From: Talinum fruticosum
Taxonomy: Eukaryota; Streptophyta; Magnoliopsida; Caryophyllales; Talinaceae
Length of the DNA stretch: 64,000 nt
Direction of reading: 5' to 3'
Assembly: GCA_021018815.1 (NCBI GenBank)
Contig: JAITYX010000054.1
Coordinates: 2,790,001 to 2,854,000, forward strand
Positions 11,098 to 22,559 of the stretch are shown here, piece by piece. The notes under the pieces are model-generated. The model had not been told where the DNA came from. It worked only from the letters and a program-made list of their open reading frames with translations, and searched no databases. Position numbers and translations under genes: made by a program. Positions within the stretch are counted from its first letter, which is position 1. The number at the start of each line of letters is the position of its first letter.

Positions 11098-12640
11098 ATG
11101 CATAAGAGAGAATCTGCTTGTGGAAGGCGGTTTGGCCACCAAGAAGGCCGGAACCAAGTCCACTCGACCTAAGGCTGCACAAGGCAAAGGAAAAGGGCTC
11201 GCCTTAGAAGACTCAAAGCGTAATGTCACCCAACACTTCATTACGGACGATAAATTCTTCCCAAAAACATCCTTCTCCTAGTTGAGACATATCCTCAAAA
11301 CTGGTCTATACACCTATCTTTGTTTATGTGAGTATATTTACCAAGACCTTGTGTCTAAGTTCTATACTAACATGAAGGTAAGCAACAACATTATTTCTTC
11401 TATTGTTCAAGGTAAGACCGTTCGAATCAATCTCACTTTACTTCACAAAACTTTTCAATGTGAATTCCCTCTTTCTCAACTCCAATCCAATTCCTTTCAC
11501 TGAAATCTCTAATGACTTCTTTGAAAAATATGCTAAAAAACCTCCTCGAGTCCGGAAAGAACTTTTACGTGACTCGGATGAGCTCGAAGCCAAGCTTCGT
11601 GTTTCATTTTGATGAGGACATTCTTCTCTTAGTACTCGTCTAAGGAGAACCTTAACTTTAAAGTTTTGAAGGTTCTCTATGACATTCTCGAGGGCTACGA
11701 AGCGGAACTTTTTCATTTATCTTGGAGTAGATAGCCTCTGTTCCTTCGACACTAAGAAGACTTCATATCCTTTCGAGCTCTTCTCATTGTTGTTTTGAAT
11801 CGGTTTGGGGTCCGTCTACCTTCTGACCCAAACTCTATCTTGGAACTTGCCATTTGTCTTGGCAGGAGTGAGCTTATTGCTCTTGGATACTAGGAAGTCA
11901 TACCTCATGTCCGGGTTCGGTCGTCCGAGTTACCATCCTCTCCTTCTCCACCTCGGACTCGGACTACTCAAGAGGTCCTACTCCTAACTCGCTGGACCTT
12001 CTACTTCTTTGCCTGCCCCTTCGTTGAGCTTCTTGATAAGGTGGCTAACAAACTTGCTTTTCTAGCTATAGAGTTGAAATCAACTCTAAGCTCTTTCTAG
12101 GCTTTCATCCCAACTCTAACTCGATGCAAAGGCAGGCTCGGACTCAGCTCAAGTAGAGTCGGGATCTAATTGCTGAGCTCAAGAAGGTGATCAAGCAACA
12201 ACGTGATCAAATGCGAGCGCCTCCAAGAGAGACGATCAAAGGTCGCCACGGACATAGAATCGTCCGAGCATGAATCATAAGATGCCAAAGAAGCGAGTAG
12301 AGGAGGGACAAGGAGAGGCTGAAGGAGGAGAAAAAGAAAGAGAAAAGGAGAATGTTGTTGTCCAACACTGGGGACCAAGGTAACAAATAAGCTAAAGTGA
12401 TCTCTTCGATCACACTCGAGTGCCTTAGAAGAGGCTGGTGAAGTTGGCCGGTCTAAGGCCCCTGCCTGAGAACCTCGGCCAGCAGCAATCTTTGAGGAAG
12501 AAGAAGAAGAGGAAGATCTCACTCTGGCTCAAAGAACCCATAGCCCTCCATTACCAGATTTACCTATTCTAACGCCTGACTCACGCAGCTAGTTCCACTC
12601 AAGCATACAGGCGCGAGACGCACAACTCGATCTTCAACCT
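11098..12640 (+). pseudogene. ORF3 of A (envelope-position ORF), degraded
   Basis: Aligned by eye to ORF3 of J, K, D and E: a basic ATKKxGTK-like segment, HFIT-x-DDKFF-like block, a YxYLCLCEYIYQDLV-like block, an EFPL-x-Q-LQSNSFH-like block, and a C-terminal acidic and Lys/Glu-rich tail (about 12180-12530). The reading frame shifts several times, beginning within the first 20 codons. No function is known to me; the middle resembles the plant domain described as 'putative plant transposon protein'. The end is approximate. Confidence 0.6.
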
Positions 12641-13135
12641 CACGCAACACTACCCCTCTTTCCCGATTTTAAACTCGGTTTTCTTTAGTTTTTTTGTCTA
12701 ACATCTTATGTATTTAATTGTTCTTTCCTCCCTCATTTTGTTATTTCTTTGAAATGCATAGGGTGAGAGAAAAGACGAGAAAAATAGATGTTTGGTTTAG
12801 GGGAGTTTATCCCTTAGTTGTTTTATAAGTTTATCTTACTTTGTTCTTGTATAAAAGTTTCTTGTAATGAATGAAATTCGTTTATTTATGAGCATATCTA
12901 TTTACGAGTATATGTTTTGTATTTAGTCCGATGTTATCTCTTGACTCTTTAACAACTTTGCTCCGATTACTTCAAGAAACATGTTCTCGGTTATGTTTGA
13001 TATGAGTTGAATTGATAAATACTCATCATTAGTTTTCTTGCTCTAATTAGTACTTTGTGCTATGATCAATTCTCTATGTAAAATTAACTATCTCAACTGA
13101 TTAGTGTCTATCTTAAGTATGGAATGCCTTTCATC
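12641..13135 (+). other. A: 3' non-coding with internal purine block
   Basis: Holds the conserved block around 12751-12800 (GCATAGGGTGAGAGAAAAG, then TTGGTTTAGGGGAG) that in other copies is a good polypurine tract. No gene. Confidence 0.55.
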
Positions 13136-13147
13136 AAAAAGGGGAGA
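13136..13147 (+). promoter_or_regulatory. Polypurine tract of A
   Basis: AAAAAGGGGAGA directly before the LTR start; primes plus-strand DNA synthesis in LTR elements. Confidence 0.85.
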
Positions 13148-13148
13148 T

Positions 13149-14575
13149 TGAAGAGTTAAGTGTAACTCTCTATCTCTCTCGGGTTTTGATTCTAAGTCAT
13201 TCCGAGCTTTATAGAAACTCATATCTAAGTTTTCATCCTGTTCTAATCCACTCAAAAACCAGTCATTTAGCATAACATTCTTAACTCTGTTTCTAACCCA
13301 CTCGAGACAATCACATGAGTAAATAATTTATCTAACACTTTTATTCAGGCACTGATTTTGTGTTTCAAGTAAAATTGAATTACTTGCGTTAGTTCTAATT
13401 TCTAAGTCTGTTTATTTATTGAGAATTATTTATTTGATGAAGTTTATATATTCTAACATTTTATTCATTCTAACTTGATCATTTTAAGGATTTACTCAAG
13501 ATGGAATCTGAACCTAATGAATATTAGACTCAGAAAATTCCATTCTTTTAGAGTCGAAGATAATTAAGTGCTTAATTACTTTGATTTAATTATTATCTTT
13601 GCCTAATTTTGGACAAAAGTATTTTTATACTTTAAGTACCATTTTGATTTGCTTTTGTAGGTTGATTAAATAAGCCTAATCTATTTTTGAAATACAAAAG
13701 CAGCTAGGTTTCTAATCTGTTAAACACCAGCGAGATAGAAATCAACCATTTACGGACATAGCTTAGACATCGTGTCGGGGTTGTTTGTTTCTAAAGCTGG
13801 AAAACTTCAACTTTGAGTCTAACGCTTGTTTTCACCCAGATTTCAATCACCACCGAGAGGGATGGACAATCTTTTAAGCCAAGAATCACTACACAACATT
13901 CACATCTCAACGGTGCTTTTTCGAGTGACTTAGACTAGCCTTTAAAACGGCTATTGAGGCTCACCAGTCTAGAACAAATCTAAACGGTCATTTTGCCTTG
14001 GTGCTTATAAATAGAAGCCACTTCACAAGACTTGAAAATTGTTGAACACATTGCTTAACACTTAGTGCATTCTTATTCAATCTTCAAGTTACAACTCCTA
14101 ATCTATATTTTCTTACTTTCCGAGTTGTAAAGAAAGTCATGTAATCACTCATACTCTTTCTAATTTCTTTGTAAGTCCTTGACATAGCTATAAGGGTTAA
14201 CTCAGCTCGGTTGTCCCTTACTTGTAAGCGTTATCTCGGTGAGGAAGTACTAGATCGGATAAGGGAACTTCGAGTCTAGGAAAACTTGTAAAGGAATTGT
14301 CTAAGGGTGCAATTCTGGTTAGAGTCGAGTCCTTTGTAATTGAGGATTCAATTAGTGGATTTGACTTGTGCTTAGATTAGCATTGTCCGTGGTTTTCTGC
14401 CTCGGGAGGGTTTCCACGTACTTTTTGTGTATTTCACTTTCTACGTCTAATCTAGACTCATAATCTCTTTCTTAATATGTTACGTGCAAAGCAGTTTGAT
14501 TTTTCTCAAAAATCTTCCATCTCCCTATTCACCCTCCCTCTAACGTGACTTAACCTCTCCAAGAGCAAACCTTCA
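13149..14575 (+). repeat. 3' LTR of A (1427 bp)
   Basis: Begins TGAAGAG after the polypurine tract and ends ...AACCTTCA, the same termini as the other LTRs of this family, and then passes directly into H protease coding sequence. It is co-linear with the LTRs of J. Includes a TATA-like region upstream of AATAGAAGCCACTTCACAAG near 14005. Confidence 0.9.
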
Positions 14576-15575
14576 CTAGGCTCTTCTCCGAGCTAGAGAA
14601 GATTAAAGGAGGAAAGGTTAAATTTAGATATAACAACAAGGTAAGATTGTTGGTGTTTGAAGAGTTGGTCATGGTGACAGCTCGGTTAGCTCGATCTAAA
14701 TTGTCAACTCAAGTAGAATCTTTTAGTATCTCCCAGTTATATGATAAAGGACAAGAGGTAATACTCGGACCAATTGCTTCGAGTCCTAATGCAACTTTGA
14801 ATGAGACAAAACTCTCGAGTCCGAGATAAGGTAACACCTATACATTCTTTTTTTTTTTATTCTAATATAAATTGTCATGTTTAAAAGCTTTTGTTAATTA
14901 TGAATTCTGGACATGACATTGTAGATTAGGTCATATTAGTATGCATACCTTTAAGAAGCTTACTTCACAAGGGTTAGTCCGAGGACTACCTAAATGTAAT
15001 TTTAAGAGAGATAAAATTTCGATGCATGCACAAAAGGGAAACAAGTCGGATCTTCATTTAAGCCACTTAAAATTGTTTCCACCTCGAAAGTGCTTGAATA
15101 AATTTATATGGATTTATGTGGTGAAATTCTGTCAAAAGCCTAGGAGGTAAATCATATGTGCTTGTGATTGTTGATGATTTCTCACGATTTACCTGGGTTT
15201 GTTTTCTAAAGAACAAGAATGAAACCTTTAATGAGTTCACCAAGGTTAGCCGGTAATTCAATGGAGTTTGAGACCGAGATCAGAAGGATACGAACTTACC
15301 ATAGAAAGTAGTTCGATTACTCGAATTACGGACTTCTACGATAAGAATGGTACCTCCCACAACTTCGAGCACCAAGAACTGTTGAATAGAATGGAGTAGG
15401 GGAGAGAAAAAAGAACTCTTAAACAAATAGGAAGGACAATGATAATTGAAAACGATCTTTCTTGCTATTTCTAGGTTGAGGTAGTGAACACGGTAAATTA
15501 CACACTCAATAGATGAATCGTTCGACCCATATTGAAGAAAACACCTTACACAAGGGAAAAAAGCTCAACATCTCA
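14576..15575 (+). pseudogene. pol: H pol piece 1: protease end, GAG-pre-integrase, integrase
   Basis: Starts in the segment after the protease active site (RLFSELEK, then GGKVKF), goes through an ISQLYDKGQEV block, a GAG-pre-integrase zinc region (LGHISMHTFKKL, GLVRGLPK) and integrase blocks (a YDKNGTSHNF-like piece, NRMEYGRE-like, GRTMIIENDL). Ends at NIS where J is inserted. Frameshifts and stops are frequent, so only short pieces are open. Integrase would insert the cDNA in the nucleus; this copy cannot be active. Confidence 0.85.
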
Positions 15576-17018
15576 TGAAGACTCAAGTATAACTCTCTAT
15601 CTCTCATAGGTATTGATTCCAACTCATTTAAAGCTTTATAAAAACTAGTATCTAAGTTTTCATTATGTTATGACTGACTCAAAAGCACTTTATTACATAT
15701 CTCTTACTTACGTTTCGACTCACTCAAACATCACTCGGAACCATCGCATGTTCAAATAATTTTTCTAACACATTTATTCTGAGCACTAACTTTGTAATTC
15801 AAGTTAAAATGAATTACGAGTTAATTCTTCATTCTAAGTCATTTTATATGGACAATTATTTGAGTGGATCAAGTCATGTATCCTTATATATTTTCTCTCT
15901 AAGTTGATCATTTGAGGATTGACTCAGGATGGAATCTAATCCTAATGGATATTAGACTCGAGAAAATTCCATTCTTATCGGACAAAGATACTTAAGCACA
16001 TAGTTACTCCGATTTAATTATTTTATGTGCATAATCTTGGACCAAAGTATTTTATCATTTGAGAACCAATGTAGTTTCCTTTTGTAAGTTATTCAAACAA
16101 TTCTAATCTACTTTTGAATTACAAAAGCAACCTACTTCTAGCCCGTTAAACACCAACGAGACAAGAATTAGCTACTTCGGATAAGGCTTGGACACCGTGT
16201 CGAGGTTGTTTGTTTCAAAAACTAGAAAACTCCAACTATAGGTCTAACAGTTGTTTCCACCTCATTTTTGAGTCACCACCACTTGATTGGACCATCTTTT
16301 GGAGCCAAGAGCCGTTGCACAACGTTCACATCCCAACAGATCTTTTACGAGTGACACATAATAGCTTTTACAACAGCTAGTGAAGATTTAAGTACAGAAA
16401 CAAGGCTCACCGGTCATTCCGCTTGGATGCTTGATAAATAGAAGACACTCCACAAGACTAGAAGATGGCTAGAATTATTGCTGAACATATTGTCTAAAAC
16501 TTACTTAGTGTATTCTTACTCAATCTTATAATTACAACTCCTAATCTGTATTTCATATTTTCCGAGTTGTAAAGAAAGTCTTGTAATCAGTTACATTCTT
16601 TTTATAATTTCTTTGTAAGTCCCTTTACTGAGTTGTAAGGTTTAACCCAGCTCAATTGTCTCTAATTGTAAAGGTTAACTAAGTCGGGAAGTATTAGATT
16701 AGATGAAAGAACTTCCGAGTCTAGGAAAATCTTGTAAGGAATTGTTTAAGGGAGCAATTCGGTTAGAGTCGATCCTTTGTAATTGAGGATTCAATTAGTG
16801 GATTTGACTTGGTGCTTGGATTAGCATTGTTTATGGTTTTCTCGCCCTAGGAGGGTTTCCACGTACTTACGTGTGTTTATCTTTCCGAGTTCAATCTAGA
16901 CTCAGAATCCGCTCTAGCTATGTTCACGTGTAAAAAGTGTTCAATTTTATTTCAATTTCTTCATCACCCTATTCACCCTCCTCTAGGATGACTTAGACTC
17001 TCCAAGAGCAAATCTTCA
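15576..17018 (+). repeat. 5' LTR of J (1443 bp)
   Basis: TGAAGACTC...AATCTTCA. Pairs with 37353-38794; the two are co-linear along their length with scattered differences. A degraded TATA-like GATAAATAGAAG lies near 16434. Confidence 0.92.
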
Positions 17019-17020
17019 AT

Positions 17021-17033
17021 TGGTATCAAAGCC
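17021..17033 (+). promoter_or_regulatory. Primer binding site of J
   Basis: TGGTATCAAAGCC, two bases after the LTR end. It resembles the complement of the 3' end of initiator methionine tRNA, the usual copia primer. Confidence 0.85.
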
Positions 17034-17077
17034 TAGCCTTTGAAGAGGATCTCACAATCCAAAAGTCTAAAGATCAG

Positions 17078-18426
17078 ATGGCTAAAAATAATGGAGAGTT
17101 CGATGAAGGAAGATCATCTACCAGGCCACCTATGTTCAAGGGGTTAAACTTTACACATTGGAAGAAGATGATTGAATGCTTTTTGATGGACAACGATGAA
17201 GATGTTTGGAACATCATTCAAGAAGGTAACTACATTCCAAATAAGATGGATGGTGCAAGATCTATGCCTAAAGAGAAATTTGAGTTCACCATGGAAGAGA
17301 TTGAGGAGTTTAGAAAGAACTTCAAAGGTATGAACATTAAGTTGAAGGCCATTGGGAAGCTTCCTACTCATTAGATTCATCCGGAAGAAGAGGATGCCGA
17401 GGTCATCACCAAAAAATACATTAAGCTGAAGGCCTTAGAAAGAAAAAGTCAAAGTTTGAGCTCCTCGGAATTAGAAGAAGATCCTATGATGCTCATTGCA
17501 TGAGGCTTCAAGAGAATGATGAAGTACAAAAAGTGGGAAAAGAGGTCAAAGGAAGAGTTCTATAAGAAAGATAAGAAGGACAGAAAAGGTAAATACTCAT
17601 CTCCTTTAAAGTTATCTTTAACTAAGAACTTTAGTCAAAGATTGTCCCAAAAGAAAGAAGGATAGAAAGAAGAAAGCTATGATGGCTACATAGAGTGATG
17701 ATGACTCATCTAAAGAAGATGATTCCGATGACTTAAAGCGTCTTATGGCACTAACATACTCCGAAGCTAAATCCGAGTTAAAGAATGAGAACTCGGATAT
17801 TGAGGAGGTAATTGAATACTTTCTCAAGTTCTCCAAAGTTGATTAAGCCAGATATATTTATAATTTGGAAGAAAAGTCCAATTCTAACTCTTCATAGTTT
17901 AAAGAATAACTTAAGTCTCTTACTCTTGAGAGCAATGTCATGAAAAATGAGTTAGAAAACATTAGACAAAATCTGAAGCTACTTAAGACCGAGTGCTCAA
18001 GAAAATGAGACCGAGTTTGAGTCACTCAGAACAGAGAATGAGCAATTGAAAAGAAAGCTCAATGGGTCTCAAGAGCTTGTTTTGAAACTCACTTAAGGTT
18101 AGAACAACCTTGATCTTTTACTTGGCTCTTAGTGTGTCTCATTCGGGAAAGAAGGACTTGGTTACAATGTCTGAAGAGGAATCTAATTCGTATTCCAATC
18201 TTTTCAAAACTGATTCCAGAACTATAAAGGAAGGTTGAGCATTGTCCAATTCATAAGAATGAAAAGAGGACTGAGCCCATACCAGTTTACAGGAAAAAGC
18301 CGTCTCCACTGTTTACAAAAGCAAGGATTTTCTAAAGAAAGAGACACGGACTCGGTTTTCTAGAAGGAAGACTCGAGAATCAAACCAGACCTAAAATCAT
18401 TCAAATCTAGGTTCCCAAGAGTGCTC
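17078..18426 (+). pseudogene. gag: Gag of J, broken (continues at 29090)
   Basis: ATG at 17078 opens MAKNNGEFDEG, then a PPMFKG-x-NFTHWKKMIECFL block typical of plant copia Gag (UBN2/retrotran_gag_2 type). After codon 98 it has a stop near an apparent 0.35-kb deletion: compared with D, the sequence jumps at a short shared ATTGG/ATCGG from KAIG into GKL. Later a small deletion removes the first CxxC of the zinc knuckle (around 17625-17645). The C-terminal part with Lys-rich KEEFYKKDKKDRKGKY is still visible. Interrupted at 18426 by K; the last codons (after IQ-x-W-VPKS) resume at 29090. It would form the particle shell; this copy is inactive. Confidence 0.9.
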
Positions 18427-19917
18427 TGAAGGTTTGCTCTTAGAGAGTCTTAGTCACCATAGAGGGGTGAATAGAGTGATGAGGAAATTTTCATAAACTT
18501 AGAAGATTTAAGCTTGAAAAGAATACACAAGACAATTTGAGTCTAAATTGGACTAAGAAAAGTGTAAACTCATAAACACGTGGAAACCCTCCTGGGGCGA
18601 GAAAAACACGGTCGGTGCTAGTCTAAGCACAAGGTCAAATCCACTATTTTGAATCCACAAAATACAACCGACTAACTTAACTAGAATTTCTCCCTTAGAC
18701 AATTCCTTATAGAGTTTTCCTAAACTCATAAATTCCCTTAATCTGATCTAGTACTTCCTAACCGAGGTAACCATTACAGCTAGGGACAACCGAGCTGAGT
18801 TAACCCTTACAACTCAGTCAAGGGACCTTACTCGGAAAGTAAGAAGAGTATGTTACCGATTACAAGACTTTACAACTCGGAAAGTATGAATTACAAGTTG
18901 GGAGTTGTAAATAGAAGATAGAATATAAAAACAATGACTTTTGCTTAAGTAATGTGTTTCAACAATAATTCCAGACAATCTTCAAGTCTTGTGAGGTGGC
19001 TTCTATTTATAGGTGACCCAGCAGATTAGCCGTTGTGACTGATTTCGAACATAAGTCCTTCCCGACCCTTGTAACGGTTCTTCTAAGTTGCTAAAAATAA
19101 ATTCGTTGAGATGTGAATGTTGTGCAACGGCTCTTTGCTCCTAAAGGTTCTCCGATCAGCCAGGTGATGTCCGAAAAGTAAGGTGGAAACCACTTGTTGA
19201 GCTTAGCGTTGAAGTTTTCCAGCTTTGGAAACAGACAACCACGACACAACGTCCGAGCCTTGTTCGAAGTAGAAAAGCCTTCTCTGCTGGTGATTGACGA
19301 GGTTGAAGCCGGTTACTTTTGTAAGTCAAAAAATGAGATAACCTCGTTTGGATAACTTACAAAAGTAAACCACTTTGGTTCTCTAAGTATAAAATACTTT
19401 GGTCCAAGATTAGGCAAAGATAATAATTTAATTAAGACAGTTAAGCGCATAATTATCTTAGGCCTCAAAGAGTGGAATTTTCTGCCTCTAATATTCATTA
19501 TACTCAAATTCCAATAGAGTCGAGTCCTAAGGAAGGTCAAGTTATAAGAGTGAAAACATCGAGTATAGGTGCTTGATCCGGACAAATAATTCTCAAACAA
19601 ACAAGCTGACATAGAAAGATGAATTAACACTGTAATGCACTTTGCTTTGAAATATGCGGTTAAAACTCGGATAGTAAGTGTTAGATAGATTATTTGCACA
19701 TGCGATAGATATGATGATATATGAGTGACGCTGAAACATCATTGTGAGAAGATAAATAAGAGTGTGTTTTCCGATTCGGTTAGAAACGAATGAAAACTTA
19801 TATAAGAGTTTCTATAACACTCGGAATGACTTGTAATCAAAACTTAGGAGGGATGAGGTTTGTACCGAGTCTTTATGTAGTACTCGGAATGATATAGTTT
19901 CGTAGTCCGAGTCTTCA
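18427..19917 (-). repeat. 3' LTR of K (1491 bp)
   Basis: On the plus strand it runs TGAAGGTTTGCTC...GAGTCTTCA. TATA box on the minus strand at 19003-19011 (TATAAATAG followed by AAGCCACC). Pairs with 27600-29089. Confidence 0.95.
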
Positions 19918-19918
19918 A

Positions 19919-19930
19919 TCTACCCCTTTT
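19919..19930 (-). promoter_or_regulatory. Polypurine tract of K
   Basis: Minus strand AAAAGGGGTAGA directly before the 3' LTR; the G-to-T change in the tract is unusual for the family. Confidence 0.8.
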
Positions 19931-20379
19931 ATGAAAGGCATTCCACACTTAGATAGAAACTTTGTTAGTAAAACAAACATGAGTTTTCATTCTTACTCGG
20001 TGGAATATAACAGAATAAGAAGTAGTGAGTGAAGTGATTCGTACTTGGAACATTTCGGACACTATCGCTACTTAGAATATTTTTGCGGATAACTCATCTA
20101 TATCAAAGTGAAAGAAAGAACATAAAGTGAACAGATATATCGAGTAAAAAAAAAAAGAAAAGAGAGATCGAACTCGGAAAGAATGAACTCAAAAAGAATT
20201 GTGCTCTAAGAAGGAAAATTCATTCATATATTCATAAAACAAAAAAAAACACAAGAAAAGAGGGTCGGAGAACTCGCCTCTAAATAAGACAACAACAAAT
20301 TTTTCTATTGTTCTCCCCCTTGTCTTTGAGCAAAAAAAATTGAATAAACACAGGGAAGAACGTATCAAGTTGATATAGT
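19931..20379 (-). other. K: 3' non-coding with second purine block (20311-20330)
   Basis: No gene. Minus strand CTCAAAGACAAGGGGGAGAA at 20311-20330 is a good polypurine tract about 0.4 kb inside the 3' LTR; the same block is present in D and E and, less well, in A and J. Confidence 0.6.
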
Positions 20380-21996
20380 TGATGTCCGGACAAAAAAAAA
20401 ACAAAAGAAAAGAAATCGGGATGGGGGTAATGGGGGTGCGGTGTGAGCTGAGGAGGACGAGCGGGCGGTGCGGTGGTGCTGGTAAGCTTGGGAGGACGTT
20501 AAAGAGCGGGGTGCCAGCACTGGGATCTCTGGTAGCGGCTCGGCTCCGAGTGGTTCACCGAGAACTAAGTCATCCGGAGGCTCATCCTCTTAGAAGATCA
20601 AGGAGGGGGTGCTACTTCGGCTTGACCGCGTGGACCGCCCAACGTCCGCAGGGTCTTCGACCCACTCGGACTGCATGTCCGAGCTAATAAGTTCAGAGTT
20701 GAGGAACTGCAGCACCTTGTCCCTCGGCTTCCTCCTTCTTCTCTCATTCTTCCTTCTTTTCTTCTTCCTTCTCTTCCTTCTTTTTTCCTCCTTCTCCTTA
20801 AAAAGAGTTGCTTCACCGCAGACTTCCACTTCTTCTTCCGCCTCTCCCAAGGGAGACTTGGCGAGGGCTTGAGGACTCCTCGGAGGTATCTAAGCTCTCT
20901 AGGTCGGGAGTAGCCTTGGTTCGCCTTTCTTGGAGGAGCTCAAGTTGCTCTTGTTGCTCCTTGACCGGGCTCTTCATTTCGAGGAGCAAGTCCCGATGCT
21001 CCCGAATCCGAGATTGGACTGTCTTACGGTTGATGACCATATTCGAAGGACGGTTTTGTAGGAGCGAAAGGTTTCCCAAATTTCTACGAACACAAAGGTG
21101 AGCTTGTCTATCGTGGCTGTAGACAAGGCGATAGTGGCCTGGGAAGAGGACTTGAGGTGGAAGCACCGCCGGGTGGAGGAGGGAGAGACACTTGAGTCCG
21201 AGGAGGGGGTGAAGGGGGCCTCGGTTCGACCCGTGGAACCAAACACTAGGCTTGGTTTCCTGGCGAGAAGTTCCTTCCTGCCAACAACGATGGCAGCCTC
21301 GGACACTTGCATTTGGAGTCCGAGGGGAGGGAACCTTAAACCGCTTGAAAACCACGGTTAAAAGGGCTCGAACGGAAGAGGAGTGGTTTTTTATTGAGTC
21401 GGCACAATGACCATCCGCTCGATAACGGTTGGGAAGAGGTCTACATCGCAACCCTCAAGGATATCAAACAAAGCTTTGAGATGATGAGAGAAGAAAGTTA
21501 TCATTAAAAGGAAACAGAGAAGTCCGGCCTCGGTCTTCATTTGAGTCACCGAGAAATTCTTTCATGACTCGGGGGCTTTCTTGGCGTATTTTTCAAAGAA
21601 CTCATCCACAATCTCATTGAAAGGGATAAGATTGTAGTTGAGAAAGAGAGAGGAAACTTTGAAAAGATGAAGGAGGAGGGAAAGGTTGATTTGCACAACG
21701 GTGTTGTGAACTCTAGAGGAGAGTACTCTCTCGGAGCAAGCATAGATTAGAGTAGAACTTCGGCAATGAGTTACGGGTATATAAACTCACCGAAGTAAAG
21801 GAAGTTGTAAACTCTAGTGGTTTTGATATGATTCAACCATGGAAAGGATGTGGTTGGGAAAAAACTTGTCATCTAACGTGAGGTGTTGGGTGACGAAGAT
21901 TTTGGGAGGGATAGAAGTGCCCTCTTTGGTTTGCTTGGTTCTAGGGTTCTTGGTTGCAAACCCTAGAAAATCTTGGGCTGAACATCTTTTAGGCAT
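20380..21996 (-). pseudogene. ORF3 of K (envelope-position ORF)
   Basis: ATG at 21996 opens MPKRCSAQDFLGFATKNPRT, then the VTQHLTLDDKFFP block. After a frameshift the conserved middle follows (ALLTVVFKRFKVP at about 21350, with GRKELLARKPS near 21260), then a helical charged segment (NRKTVQSRIREHRDLLLEMK, about 21040-20960) and a Lys/Arg/Glu-rich tail. The middle resembles the domain named 'putative plant transposon protein' in plant annotations. I see no signal peptide and no clear membrane span, so an envelope glycoprotein is not supported. The basic start suggests nuclear targeting (inference). The end is approximate. Confidence 0.7.
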
Positions 21997-22559
21997 GGCT
22001 GAAGTTTTTGAGGTGAAAGAGAGTGAACTCGAAAGAAAGAGTGAGAGAGAGAGAGTAAGAGAGTAATGAAGGCTTTGAATACGAGAGTAAGTAAGCGAGA
22101 GATTAGGTTAGTAGAGAGTAAAGTAGTGAAATGAAGGTGAAGGGATGCTATTTATAGCAAAAGGAATGTCCTTCGAGTATTTGGTCTAACCTAAACCCGC
22201 AACGGTCGCCTCAAATAGGTGTGACGTTTTTGCTCTCCAACGGTTAGAATTCTAGTGTCTTTCTTCCAACGGCTAGTTCACTTATCGATGCACGCCGTAG
22301 AGAGCGAGAAAAGAGAAATTTTAAAAGAAAATTTTGAAATTCTCCACTAATCTAGAGATGATTTTAGAAGTTTGAAATCCATTTTTCTCAAAAATTGAGT
22401 CCGACTCGAGTATGGTTTCGAGTGACTCGGAAAGGCCAAAGATATAATAACTCCTTGCTCGGTCTCACTGGGTCAACTTAACCAATTGTTATTAAGACAA
22501 AGAAAGGAAACATATAACACATAATCATGCAAGACAATTTCACTATGAAAATCACATAA
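21997..22559 (-). promoter_or_regulatory. K: pol-ORF3 spacer with TATA box (22148-22156)
   Basis: Minus strand TATAAATAG at 22148-22156, with GCATCCCTTCACC after it as in J, a pyrimidine-rich leader, and the ORF3 ATG 152 bp downstream. This is a plant-type core promoter layout; activity is inferred. Confidence 0.65.

Larger units (their letters stand above)
9816..14575 (+). mobile_element. Copia element A, 5'-truncated
   Basis: From left to right: the end of reverse transcriptase plus RNase H (to 10550), the TATA-containing spacer, ORF3 remnant, internal purine block, polypurine tract (13136-13147) and 3' LTR (13149-14575). The 5' LTR, gag and most of pol are missing. The LTR ends in the middle of the protease sequence of element H, so A was inserted in H. 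The first bases after it, CTAGG, are the probable target repeat, whose partner was lost with A's left half. ORF3 and the internal TATA are more like those of J and K than of D and E. Confidence 0.8.

Noticed and set aside
12166..12522. Minus-strand frame of 118 codons
   Set aside because: Antisense to the Lys/Glu-rich tail of ORF3 in A; low complexity, no start context or domain.
9816..14575. A as the 5' part of element H
   Set aside because: A has its own polypurine tract and 3' LTR, and H continues inside its protease directly after that LTR, so A is a separate insertion.
20590..21451. Overlapping frames on both strands
   Set aside because: These are shadows and frameshifted pieces of ORF3 of K on the minus strand; the plus-strand frames have no support.
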